DNA from: Blasia pusilla
Taxonomy: Eukaryota; Marchantiophyta; Marchantiopsida; Blasiales
Length of the DNA stretch: 64,000 nt
NCBI GenBank assembly: GCA_050084515.1
Contig: CM114271.1
Coordinates: 16,554,001-16,618,000 of the forward strand
Direction: 5' to 3'
The notes under the pieces were generated by a model. The model searched no databases. It had not been told where the DNA came from and was given only the letters and a program-made list of their open reading frames with translations. This document shows positions 1-10,345 of this stretch, in pieces (position 1 is the first letter of the stretch; every line of letters starts with the position of its first letter). Position numbers and translations under genes: made by a program.

Positions 1-1145
1 CACGGCGCCCACTTTTTGTAGGATAGTGAAAGGCCCAATATAGGGAGGATTAAGCTTACGAACTCCTACTAATGATAAATTGGTTGTTGCTAACCAAACC
101 TTGTCTCCTTCACAAAACTCGACATCTCGACGATGAGCATCTGCATATTATTTTTGTCGATTTTGGGCAATAACCAACTTCTCCTTATCAAGTTGAACCC
201 CTTTCTGAATTTGGTCCACAAACTCATTAACTGCAGCTACCTTTATAGGTTCCCTCTTACTTTTCCCTATTCGAGTGAGACTAGAAGGAATTGAGGGATG
301 CTCGCCATGCATTAAAAAGAACGGTGTGATCTTAGTGGAAGAGTTCATGGAGTTATTATATGAGAACTCTACTAAGGGTAACAATGAGTCCCATCCTTGT
401 TGATCCTCCAATGTTAAGGCGCGTAGCATATCCTCAATAGTACGGTTGGCCCTTTTAGTTTGTCCATCAGTTTGAGGGTGATAAACCGTAGACATGGCTA
501 GTTTAGTTTGGAGCAATCCGAATAAAGCCTTCCAAAATAAACTCGTGAAATGGGTTCCCCTATCAATGATAAGCACTTTAGGAAGACCATGATGGACAAA
601 GACTGTCTCGATGTAGATCCTAGCCAACTCTCGTGCAGTCACAGTCTTCTTGGTCGGACGAAGGTGTATCAACTTGCTTAGTCTATCCACAAAGACCACA
701 ATAGAGTCATATCCCGTGATCGTACATGGTAGCTCACAAACAAGATCTATAGTGACTTGTTTCCAACATTTTTGAGGTATTGGGATCGGCTGCAACAATC
801 CTGCTGGTTTTGTGTTACTAGCCTTGATTTGTTGACAAATCCTACAACTCCTTACATATATGTCAACATCTTCTCTCATTTTGGGCCAATAGTACGCTCG
901 TTGTAATCCCTCTAAGGTTTTTCTCAGCTCCCATGTGACCCGCAATGACTGTGTCGTGAGCTTCAGACAATACTTCAGTGCGTAATTTTGGATCTTGTGG
1001 GATCCATACTTTATCTTTATGGAAAACCAATCCTTGAGCCTTGTATACTCTATTGGCATGAATAGCCACGGTAATTTCTTCATCCTCCTTTGTGGCTTTG
1101 GATAACTTTTTCCACCAACTAGAGTGAATCTCCACTTCATTTATG
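1..1145 (-). pseudogene. integrase of element A, 3' part outside window
   Basis: The zinc-binding N-terminus is visible with the CRICQQIK cysteine pair. The DDE core follows: TIDLV, a second Asp in IDRGTHFTS, and the Glu in NRTIEDMLRALT. A stop near 148 is followed in the same frame by a chromodomain-proximal stretch (KVWLATTNLSLVGVRKL) running off the window. A frameshift lies within about 863-1140. Confidence 0.9.
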
Positions 1146-2682
1146 TTATTCATCTGTGGTATACGAGTCAAGGCGTCTGCCAACTGCTTCTTTCCTTCCA
1201 CATAGACAATTTTCATCATGAATTGTTGTCGCCATTCTGCCCATCGAATTTGACGTTTGGAGAGCTCCTTCTGGGACTCTAAGTAGACCAAGGGCTTGTG
1301 ATTAGTCTCCACCACAAACTCCTTATCGCCCAAGTAATGTTTCCAATGTTTGGTTGCCAACACAATAGCAAGTTCTTCTCGCTCAGTTGTATGGTAGTTT
1401 TGCTCCGCTGGCAATAGCTTGCAAGAAAAGAAGGCAATAGGATGTCATCCATCCTCCCATTCTTGTTGTAGTACTCCTCCAATACTAGTACCTGAAGCAT
1501 CTGTGGCCAACTTGATGGGTCGATTAGGATCATACCACTTCAATATAGGGGCTTTGATCAAGGCATCCTTTAATGATTGAAAAGCAATCTCTTGTGATGT
1601 GCCCCAATTCCATTTTTGTCCTTTCCCTAGTAAAGCTGTTAAGGATTGTGAAATTTGAGCAAAACCTTTGACAAATCTTCGATAGAATCCTGTTAACCCT
1701 AGAAAACTCTTCAATTGAGTTTGATCCTCAGGTGCACTCCATTTTTGGATCGCTTCTACCTTCTCACTCATCACTTGAATACCTTCTACGCTTACTCGAT
1801 GCCCTACATAATCAACTTCTGTTTTACCGAACTCACATTTTGACGCTTTAGCATACAACTCATTATCTTCTAGGATTTGAAGGACTTCTCGTAGATGATT
1901 TATATACTCCTCTATCGTTTTACCATAGACTAAGATATCATCTAAGAATACAATGACAGACTTGTCTAAATATGGACGAAAGATATCATTCATTAGGCCC
2001 ATAAAGGTTGCAGGTGCATTAGTAAGACCAAATGGCATGACTAAGTATTCAAAGTGTCCATACCTAGTATTTAAAAGTCTTGTGCACATCTTCATCCGCA
2101 ATTCAAATTTGGTTGTAGCCGCTACGAAGGTCAAGTTTTGTGAAGTATTTTGCTCCTTGTAGTTGGTCGAACAAATCATCCATTCTTGGTAATGGATATT
2201 TGTTTTTGACTGTTTGTTGATTCAGTGCTCGATAGTCGATACACAGTCGCATGCTTCCATCCTTCTTTTTCACAAAAAGGACGGGGGCTCCATATGGCGA
2301 GACGCTTGGTTGGATGAAGCCTTTTACGCAACATCTCCTCCACTTGGGCTTTGCATTCTTCTAATTCTCTTGGAGCTAAGCGGTAAGGAGCTTTACATGG
2401 TGATGTGCTTCTTGGAAGGATCTCAATCTTGTGGTCTACCCTCCGTTTGGGTGGTAACCCTGATGGTAAATCATTTGGGAATACATCTTTGTATTCCTCC
2501 AATACTTCTCTCCACTTGTCTGGTACCTCTGAATATTTTTTCAAACCATAAACATCTCTTATTAAACCTAGGAAACATACAACTTGATGTTTGATGGCGG
2601 TTTTTCCTATTACATATAGGGGTAGGGTTCTAGGATGTGATCTGACTCTGTCTCCGTAAAGCTTCCACTCTCGAGTCGTCAC
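1146..2682 (-). pseudogene. pol: reverse transcriptase / RNase H of element A
   Basis: Reverse transcriptase is read in two frames joined near 2178. The first covers the fingers ([13 protein letters not shown]). The second covers the palm, with [14 protein letters not shown] and the catalytic box VFLDDILVY (F instead of Y in YxDD, common in this clade), then the connection domain ([16 protein letters not shown]). RNase H follows in a third frame with LATDASG near 1500, TTEREELAIV and a typical end (LADALTRIP). Stops and shifts near 1440 and 2180 show decay. Confidence 0.9.
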
Positions 2683-3097
2683 GAGTCTTTTTTCTCCAAT
2701 CTACCTCTGGATTATACTGTTCCATCCAAGGCATTCCCAAGATAACATCATAACGTGCTAACCTAATGACCTTCATCTCCAACTCTTCCAAATACTTTCC
2801 TATCCTCAACTCTACCCTTCGAGGAAGCTTCTCAATCTTTTCTGTTTGCCCATTTGGTAATTCTACCTCTTCTTTTTGATCCCTCTCTAAAGCTAAGCCC
2901 AATTTCATAACTATGGCTCTTGAAAGGAAGTTTTCTGTTGCCCCATGATCAATCAACACTCTAACTTGGGATCCTTCTACTTCCCCATCTATAATAATGA
3001 GACATGTTTCTCCTCTCTTCAAACCATTTACCTCTACATATTTGTGTCGACCCTCGTCTTTCCTCCTTTTGTTAGAACCAATATATCCGAGAGGCAC
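2630..3097 (-). pseudogene. aspartic protease region of element A
   Basis: A retropepsin-like domain is visible. The active-site loop reads VLIDHGATENFLS, where D-S/T-G-A is expected, so the residue after the catalytic Asp is His and activity is doubtful. The flap end YDVILGMPWM is typical of Ty3 elements. It lies between gag and reverse transcriptase and would process the polyprotein. The frame runs into the reverse transcriptase region through a shift near 2680. Confidence 0.85.
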
Positions 3098-3179
3098 GAT
3101 TACTGGTGGTTGGCGTTTCCCTGAGGTCCATCTTCTTCGTCATCTTCCTGCATATGCCCTCCTTCAAGATGATTAAGGG

Positions 3180-4301
3180 GGCGTCGATATGGCCTATTTT
3201 GAGCCTACGAAGACGACAATTCATGGATATATGACCATATCTACCACACTCAAAACATTGGCGTGTATCTCTTCGGACTTCGAATTCTCTCCCTCCTCTA
3301 GGAACCCCGACCCCGTCGGTTCAAGGAGCAATCCCTTGTATGTTGGGGTTCCGATCTCTCTCCATTGGCACCCTTCCATTATACCTTCGCGGCGCATAAC
3401 CATCTCGTGCTTGAAGGTTACCCAACTCCATGGGTGTGGGTCCGTAGTGGTTGTTCATGGAAGCAACCACCTCTCCTCCTCCTTCGTACACATTTGCCAT
3501 ACGTTGGGCACATGCGATTGCTTCATTGATATCTTTTGGGTTGTCTCGAATCATCTCTTGACGCACCTTCTTCTTCAAACCTCTCTTAAACAGATCGAGA
3601 GCTTCTGGCCCACTCATGTCACGGATTTGTATCTACAAGTCACGAAACTCTTCGATGTAGTCCTCCATAGTTCCTTTCTGCTCCAGTCGCCATATTTCAT
3701 TCTAGCAGTGAGGATTGGATTCACAGCTTGGAAATTTTGCAGCAGCCCTTGCTTCATTCCGCTCCATGTAATTTGTTGAGTTGTTTCAATCAAGGATCTC
3801 TCCCATCCTTGATACCATGTCAATGCTCGATCGATTAACCAAGATCTTACGAACATCCCTGCAATATGATCATCAATGTTGAAAAGGGATAAATGGATTT
3901 CCATCCGAGTGATCCAACCCTCTAATACCCCCATGGCTCGACTTCCTTTGTACGGTTCTACCTTGCATGCCTTTGTCATTTTCAATATCAATGAGGCTTG
4001 AGCATTCATCTCCATCACTCTTTGTGCTGCTTGGGCCTCCAATGCTCGTGCCCTTAAGGTTTCGTCACTCTCCCCAAAAGTCACGACACTCGTGGTTTCC
4101 GTCTCCATCCCACCTATCGGTAGAACTCTCTCTCTCTCTCTCTACTCTCATATTTCTGACCGAAGCAACTTCTTGCGCTAATTCTTGGACTTGGTTTTGA
4201 CTTTGATCAAATGCAACTCTCAACTCTCTCAATTCACGAATCATATCCCTCAAAGTTTCTTCCATGATCGCTCCGACTTTCCCTTGATCCTTTACTATCA
4301 C
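3180..4301 (-). pseudogene. gag: gag of Ty3/gypsy element A
   Basis: The reading starts at about 4301 with a coiled-coil-like stretch, followed by a typical retrotransposon gag core (about 3614-4108; motifs such as LEGWITRMEIHL and RALTWYQGWE), then a region ending in arginine-rich sequence. A CCHC zinc knuckle follows at 3216-3257 (CFECGRYGHISMNC). At least two frameshifts, near 4110-4140 and near 3615, break the frame. The product would be the nucleocapsid/capsid protein that packages element RNA. Confidence 0.85.
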
Positions 4302-4875
4302 TCTAATATAAGATCAAGATATACACCTGCCAATTTCGCACAATAGGGACTACAAAAGGCGGTGTTGAGGCAATGACTTCATTATAATACTCTTGGCCAA
4401 ACTTCCTCACCATAAACTCTCTATATGCTATCTTAGGTTGACAAACCACATGGACTATACATCGAGTGTTAAAAAACACTTGTGAGGGCCTATTCAAATC
4501 CATTCCCCATATCTCCTCTAAAAAATATATATAAATAGTGCAATCCCACACACGATCATATGTAACAATAGGGAGGATCACCGGATAGCGAGACTCCATC
4601 ACTTGCGTCATGAAAACTTCACCAAAGTGATATACGAGATATCTCGTGAATCAGTGTCTATCTACATATAAGAGTTTGATGGTGAAGGGATTAAACGGAA
4701 ATTAGGAGCCACTCTCGCTCCCCTCCATCCATTACGCAAAAGCAGCCCTTCCCCTTACTCTACTTGCGGCTCTATAACCACCGACCTCTAACAACCTATC
4801 TACTCTAAAAAAGTATATCATTACTTAGTCATCCTTCCAAGAGGGGTAATCCACTCTCGTTGGAAGAGCAACCTT

Positions 4876-4887
4876 GCTCTGATACCA
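4876..4887 (-). other. tRNA-iMet primer binding site of element A
   Basis: The minus strand reads TGGTATCAGAGC directly after the LTR. This is complementary to the 3' end of plant initiator methionine tRNA, the usual primer of plant LTR retrotransposons. Confidence 0.9.
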
Positions 4888-4888
4888 T

Positions 4889-5228
4889 TGTAACTCTCCA
4901 GCTCACAGAACCACTCTAGAGTTGCTCAAAGGTAGAATGCCCTCAAGGCCTCTCCTCTTCCTTTATATACTTAGAGATAGGTACAATGAAGACAAATTAG
5001 CTCTACCTATCCTTATGCCACATGTCCTACTCTCATAGCATGAGAGAATCTCCTTTGGAGTCTAATGTCCCAACCTCATCTTCCTCGACCTCATCCTTAT
5101 CTCCCTTTTCACCAACCTATGGCCCCACTCTCATCTTTATCTCATGTATCTTATCTTTTCTCTTTTTGGTTGATTCTTTCCCACTTATGCGCTTCATGTC
5201 ATAGATTCTAACTTAACTATGACTAACA
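4889..5228 (-). repeat. 5' LTR of element A
   Basis: On the minus strand the 340-bp segment starts TGTTAGTC and ends GAGTTACA, the usual TG...CA borders. It is followed at once by a primer binding site. A TATA box (TATATAAAGG, minus) lies at about 4960-4973 and would drive transcription toward gag. The partner LTR is outside the window, so the borders rest on the TG/CA ends and the primer site rather than on a pairwise match. Confidence 0.85.
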
Positions 5229-5236
5229 AAGGATGG

Positions 5237-5885
5237 TTACACCTCCCAACGGAACCATCTGGCCCGTTGTAGGATCCAATCCCACTCTCTAGCACCCACG
5301 GTGCTCGCAACGCTGCCAGTACAAAGGTACTCCAAGATTACTCCATCATCATGAATATCTTGGCCACTTGTCGTCTCCTCACTGGCCTTGGGATCTAAGG
5401 ACTCTCCACTAGACCTCGCCATCAAAGTCTCCACACTTTGGCTCTCCATAGCCAACATGCCTAAACAAGCCTACGCATGCCATCCTGGCACTAACTCCTC
5501 ATCACTCTCTCCATGCCATCGAGCTCCAGTCGCATCTTCGCTGCCTCGGGCATGGGTTACAACTCAACCCATCTGCATCTTGGCTGAGCGTCTTAGGTCT
5601 ATGTACCACCTGAAAATCATACTCCTGCAACAATAGAGCCCATCTCGCAAGCTTCTCTATAAGCTTGTTGGACTCCATCAACCATTTCAGTGGTTGATGA
5701 TCAATGATGATGGTAAAGGGGTTGCCAAATAAGTAACACGTGAAATGCGCGATAGCCCACACTGCAGCCAAGCACTCACCCTCATATGAGTTGTACTTCG
5801 CCTCTGCATCGTTGTTCGAGCGGCTAGAGTAAGCCACCACGAACTCTCTACCCTTCATCATCATGCTGGGTGAGCACCGCTCCAA
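5237..5885 (-). pseudogene. RNase H and integrase linker of element B
   Basis: The RNase H part (5502-5885) contains GREFVVAYSSRS, YSSYEGECLAAVWA-like sequence, HQPLKWLM and a terminal DADGLS, all typical of Ty3 RNase H. Downstream, 5237-5458 reads as the linker before integrase (DIHDDGVILEYL, QRARWFRWEV). The frame stops at the border with element A at 5228/5229, so the integrase core is displaced beyond the window or lost. Confidence 0.85.
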
Positions 5886-6099
5886 GCCCCAACATGCTCC
5901 AATATGTGTGCAACTGGAAAGGACGTCCCCTGATCGGTCTCCTCAAGATGGGCGCGGACGTCAACTTGTCCTTGAGGAACTGAAATGCTCGCTCTTGCTC
6001 ATCTCCTTAGTGCCACTCGTGATCCACCTTGGTCAGCAAGGTTAGCGGCTTCGAAATCAAACTGAATCCCTTGACGTACCGCCGATAAAAGTTCGCCAA

Positions 6100-6870
6100 T
6101 CCCATGAATGTGCGAACACGGCTCACATCTGTAGGGCGTGGAATGCAAGAGAGATAGCTTCTACCTTTGTCTGTTGAACACCAAGGCCCCCTGGGTATAT
6201 TGTATGACCCAAGTACTCAATCTGTTCATAGAAGAACTTGCACTTGCTTGGATGTAGCTTTAGCCCATGTAATTGCAATCGTTGAAACACCTCCTCTAGA
6301 TGTCGGTCATGCTCCTCAACCGTGGCACTAAAGACTATGATATCATCAATATAACACCTAGCAAAATCCAGACCAACCAAGATCCTATCCATGATCCTCT
6401 GAAACTCAGTCGGGGCGTTCTTTAACCCAAATGGTAAGAACCGCCACTAGTACAAACAATCCTTCTCATAAGGATCGATGCCCCAAAATTCCGTCTTCTG
6501 TCTGTCCTCCAATCTGATAGGCAACTGATGATATCGGGCTCGCAAATCCAATAAACTGAAGACCTTTGCGTGACCAATCGCATCAAAGATCTCCTCAGGG
6601 GTGGGCATGGTATACCTATCGGACTTTGTCTTCCAATTGATAGGTCAATAATCCCCACACATCCGTCTATCCGTCTAGTTGCTATGCACATCCTTCTTGG
6701 CGGGCATGATAGTGGCGGATGCATACTCCCCATGCGACATCTCCACTACTCCTGCTCCGAGCAAGTCCTGGCTCCTACTCTAAATCAGAGCCCTCTCCAT
6801 ATCACTATACCTGTAGGGAGGTCGAAAGATCGGCGTATCACTCAACAACTCAATGCGGATCCCCAGTCCC
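6100..6870 (-). pseudogene. pol: reverse transcriptase of element B
   Basis: The fingers begin with RPPYRYSDMERAL (about 6820), then LDLRARYHQLPIR, FLPFGLKNAPTEFQRIMD, the catalytic YIDDIIVFS (about 6340-6365) and YLGHTI. At least two frameshifts and a stop in the fingers break the frame. The motif set is clearly different from that of element A, so B belongs to another Ty3 family. Confidence 0.9.
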
Positions 6871-7334
6871 TTCAGCGTACCCAAATCCTCCATGCTAAAC
6901 GCAAAGCAACTCCTATAACTCTTGAGGAACTGATGTATTCGGCGCTGCTCTCCTCCTGTCGACTTAGGGCCTATATTTGGCTCTCAAGTCTCCATTGTGA
7001 CTATGGTAGGACTCTCCGGCGCGGGTATCGGTGGTTGCTATGGTGCAACCCCGTCTCAAACAACAACACTCAACCACTCTCTTGCATCCAACTGCAAACT
7101 CTGATCTCCTCCACATGAAGTGCCCAAAACCACGCTCAATATTGTGGCTATCATCTCCTGGCGTACCTGCAAAACATCCCAAGAAGTCCAAGGGTGTCTC
7201 TCCCGATCTCCCCTCGTGTGTCAATCTCCTCGGGTCTCGCCCCCAACCACTGCCTCCACCGTCTCGGTAGGCATGGGGCTCACCAACGCAACCGCTGTGA
7301 TCTGTCGCGATCTCATCCGACGCTGCTCAGCCAC

Positions 7335-8275
7335 TTGCAAGCCGAAGATCCATGTCAAGTAGTTCAGGTCCATCGCCTAACCCAAGACATGGCGTCGTGA
7401 GGCCTCTGATATTGACGGTTCTGCCATCACTCCTGTGGGAAATCCCATCACCCGCTCTCTCTCGTCGGCGTTGGGCTCCACCAACCTCTAAACTTGGTCA
7501 TCCCAAACCAATCCAGGACTTGCCTCCTTGTATGGATAGGAAGTAGGAAAACTCACAAACGTGGGAAAGGCTGCCCGCGGCTTGCCTACCGTGTTGACCA
7601 CAATCAACGGTGGTTGATCATCGTGCCTCACTACCTCTGAGCGATGACCTGGATCCAGAATGGAATCCACTAACAAATGGGATGGGCGCTCCACTCTCGC
7701 ATACGCCCTCTATAACATCGCATGGGGCACCAAGTTGGTCCACCATAGACGCGGGCAATGGGCTCTAGAACCTACACTCGCCGCATCCAAGAACACTGTT
7801 GGGCGATCCAGGCACCCACCTGGTGAGCACTCGTCACCACCCGTGATCTGGAGTCTCCTAAGATTGATACATTCTCCAGAATGTAGGCTGGAGAAAGAGA
7901 CTGGTGCTCCTGCAACTACCGTAAGACCCTCAACATCTCCCAAAATAACCTGGACTGAGTGTCTGCCAAACCGCTGCCTCGTCCAGCACTCGATTGGCCC
8001 TGACATGGCCAACCGGCAATGACCAAATCAATGGTCCCTACCCTTTCTAAGTCTTGCACCCCCAGCAACAAAATATCCCTCGGTAGGGAACTCTGGTACC
8101 CCTGTACCGCGGACGCAGACAATAAGTCGGGAAAATGTAGGCGTAATTGCGCCACATGTTGTAGTGAGATACACCTCGTAATGTCATCACTCTCCACATA
8201 CAGGTACCACTGCACTTGCACTCCTGCCTGCAAAACAACAGCTAACCAGTGTTAATCCCTCCAAAGAGATCTAAC
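7335..8275 (-). pseudogene. cytosine-5 DNA methyltransferase domain inside element B
   Basis: The conserved C5-methyltransferase motifs appear in canonical order on the minus strand. Motif I (LFGGINTG) is at about 8235-8262. The motif IV catalytic loop is IDLVIAGWPCQGQS, with the Cys codon at 8003-8005. Motif VI is ENV at 7868-7876 (AYILENVSIL). Motif VIII has the pattern SxxxRxxWWxN around 7740-7790. Motifs IX/X are NADERERVMGFP (about 7440-7478) and a terminal NYLTWIF segment. Unpermuted order and the ERERVMGFP box resemble DNMT3-type enzymes; plant DRM enzymes are permuted. The domain would transfer a methyl group from S-adenosylmethionine to C5 of cytosine. Stops and at least three frameshifts show this copy is inactive. 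About 310 residues is normal for the catalytic domain. Confidence 0.88.
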
Positions 8276-8279
8276 ACTC

Positions 8280-8693
8280 AAATATCCTTCTTCGGCGTAC
8301 ACCACACAATGGGTGTGGTATCCAAGGGTGTCATCGTAGCACTCCCTACTACCTTGGGTTCCTCAAATCCGTCAGGCTCCGTGCAAACGCCTCACTCCAC
8401 GCGGTCTGCACATGCTCATCTGCCAATCGTCGAAGCTCCTCAGTCGAGCCCCACAGCGGCACCTCTCCTCCACGGAATGATGCGGCTACCATAACACTCC
8501 TCTCGATAGAAATGTTAGGAACGGGAGTATCCTCTGCATGGACATGTCCCTCAATCAAATCACTAAGCCAAGTGATGGCACTGCTAAATGCTGCTAAGGT
8601 CGCCATCTCTCCTGGCCGTTGCTCAATCACTGCATCTGTGAATCGAACGGGTAATGAGCTAAGGCGCCCATCACTTGATTGCCATCCTGGTCT
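8280..8693 (-). other. polyprotein spacer between protease and methyltransferase (element B)
   Basis: The frame continues from the protease (RPGWQS...PVRF after a stop) through about 8349-8630, a stretch with a SFRGGEVPLWGSTEELRRL-type sequence. I do not recognise a domain. It is probably a linker of the element B polyprotein. Confidence 0.6.
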
Positions 8694-9020
8694 CTAGGTG
8701 GCTGACTCCTCCCAGTAATCCAGGGAAAACCCCATCGGGTATAATAGTGCTCCACCAACCGAGACGTCGTAGGACTCTACATCAATCACTATCGCCTTGG
8801 CTCGCACCACGGACTCATCTGTAGGATGTCCCAGGCGAATCCTCACCACAACCTCATGTCGGGTGATATACTGTGTGGTACTCGCTCCACCCAAGGATGT
8901 TTGTATCCGGAATGGACAACGCTCCACATCAGCTCTCATCAAGCCCAATCCTCTAAATGATGCTTTTCCCAACATCAGGGGTTGCGCTCTTGAATCCAAC
9001 AAGACGCGCTACGGACTAAA
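8694..9020 (-). pseudogene. aspartic protease of element B
   Basis: The active-site loop reads LDSRAQPLMLGK, where DSGAQPxMxG is expected, so the glycine of D-S-G is replaced by Arg. The C-terminal part reads VESYDVSVGGALLYPMGFSLDYW, the YDVLLGG-type flap end. The domain is a retropepsin expected to mature the polyprotein that includes the methyltransferase. The reading frame ends with a stop just before the spacer. Confidence 0.8.
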
Positions 9021-9456
9021 AGCTCTACCTCAAGGGACTCACCAACTGGAAGACCTCTCCTCAATTATCCAGCAACACAACATCAGGAGAAGCCATGGTG
9101 TTGAGCATCAACAATAGGAGTCGTCGTACTCGCTTCTCCCATCACCCTCCGTGCCTGCACACCAACAACATCACCAACTCTCCACGAACTTTGATGAGGA
9201 CCCATCGATGGGGTCCTCATCGCTTCGGACAATGTGAAAGATTGAGGAAGCCTAGTCTATTTTCTGGCTTCCCCTCACTGTGGATCCAACTCTATGGTTG
9301 CTCCACGCGTCACAACTGCGGCGGCTTCCATCTGGGCAACCCCGCACATCCAACCAAGATCCTCCACATCTGTGGTTGCTCCATATGATGTCGATGCCAC
9401 AGATCCGACATCGGGTAACCTCAATGCCATAGCGGCAATCTGCTCCTATAGCTGCT
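9021..9456 (-). pseudogene. gag/linker segment of element B
   Basis: One minus-strand frame reads through about 430 bases with few stops (EQIAAMALRLPDVG at the right edge; MRTPSMGPHQSSWRVGDVV in the middle). It has no recognisable zinc knuckle. It joins the protease start at about 9010, so it is taken as the C-terminal gag or gag-protease linker. It is cut at 9456. Confidence 0.55.
9307..9456. repeat. 150-bp direct repeat, copy 1
   Basis: This segment of element B recurs at 10177-10324 with about seven differences (it ends in the same CTCCTATAGCTGCTA). The two copies flank a 720-bp AT-rich stretch of different character. Confidence 0.9.
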
Positions 9457-10176
9457 AGTAGTAGAAGTAGCAGCAAACTTCTATTGAGTACTATTTAGTT
9501 AGCTAGTTCTTCTAAAAAAAACCGCAAATAGTAATTAAATTAGGGAATTTTGAAACCTTCCTTTGGATGGACCAGATGGTGTATCAAGATGAAAATCAGG
9601 GTTAGGAACTCATGAAAAATTTAGCTTAACTCATGAAAAATCCTTGTAAAATGAAGAAGATAAGTTGTTTTGTGAACTACTTAATTTTTATCTCCTGGAT
9701 AGTAAAATTTGTACATCTAAATTTTTTTGGCTCATGTTGTGCATTTACAATTCTAAATCTCAATTAATTTTACGTCCAAAACATTCATTTTATGGTAGGT
9801 TGAAAGTGGTTTCCTTGACATTTTTAACAAGGCTTTCACAATCATGTCATTTTGGAAATCATGAATAACGTTTTTCTAAATGATCTATGCATATATTTTT
9901 TCTTTTCCAAACTAATTTCAAAAACATGATCTCATCGAAATAAGTGATGAAATTAAATAAGGTTAGTGACTATTACTTCTCAAGCGCACCTTGGTTTTTA
10001 AGGTCTAGAATTTTACGACTAGCTTCTCCTAAGGAAAAGTGATCATTCCTAAATAAATGAGTACTAGTAGATGACAAGAAAATCTCAATGGCCTTAACTT
10101 CCATCCACATGATACTATAGTTTCTTCTTTATTCTATTTCGAAGAAAATGCGTAAAAAATCCCCTTAATTTAAGCC
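9457..10176. other. AT-rich segment between the 150-bp repeats, no gene seen
   Basis: About 720 bases, much more AT-rich than the element B sequence on both sides. No coding frame, terminal repeat or RNA gene could be supported. It may be an insertion that carried or created the flanking duplication. Confidence 0.5.
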
Positions 10177-10324
10177 GTCACAACTGCGGCGGACTTCCAT
10201 CTGGGCAACCCCGCACATCCAACCAGGATCCTCCACATCTGTGGTTGCTCCATATGATGTCGATGCCACGGATCCAACATCGGGTAACCTCAATGCTATA
10301 GCGGCAATCTGCTCCTATAGCTGC
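10177..10324. repeat. 150-bp direct repeat, copy 2
   Basis: Second copy of the element B gag/linker segment in the same orientation as 9307-9456. Its right edge is the 5'-truncation point of the LINE. Confidence 0.9.
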
Positions 10325-10345
10325 TATATTTGAGCTTTTGATAGT

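Larger units (their letters stand above)
1..5228 (-). mobile_element. Ty3/gypsy LTR retrotransposon A, cut by window edge
   Basis: Reading from 5228 down, the order is LTR, initiator-Met tRNA primer site, leader, gag with CCHC knuckle, protease, reverse transcriptase, RNase H and integrase, which is the Ty3/gypsy order. The coding part has several frameshifts and in-frame stops, so this is a dead copy. The distal end of integrase and the 3' LTR lie left of base 1. Its LTR edge at 5228 abuts the RNase H/integrase linker of element B, so A appears to have jumped into B after B was already resident. A short CT run at about 4128-4142 sits at one gag frameshift. The stretch 4302-4875 between gag start and primer site is leader with no supported gene. 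Confidence 0.92.
5229..9456 (-). mobile_element. Ty3/gypsy element B carrying a C5 DNA methyltransferase
   Basis: Read from high to low coordinates the order is a gag/linker segment (about 9020-9456), aspartic protease (8694-9010), a spacer (8280-8690), a cytosine-5 methyltransferase (7335-8275), reverse transcriptase (6100-6870), RNase H (5500-5885) and the linker to integrase (5237-5480). There the sequence is cut by element A. Every domain is in the sense order of one polyprotein, so the methyltransferase is part of the element rather than a later insertion. All parts carry frameshifts and stops. LTRs and most of gag are missing: the right end abuts an AT-rich segment and a LINE. Confidence 0.85.

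Noticed and set aside
7031-7546. Several plus-strand frames over element B
   Set aside because: They overlap the minus-strand methyltransferase C-terminus, which has recognisable motifs; the plus frames do not.
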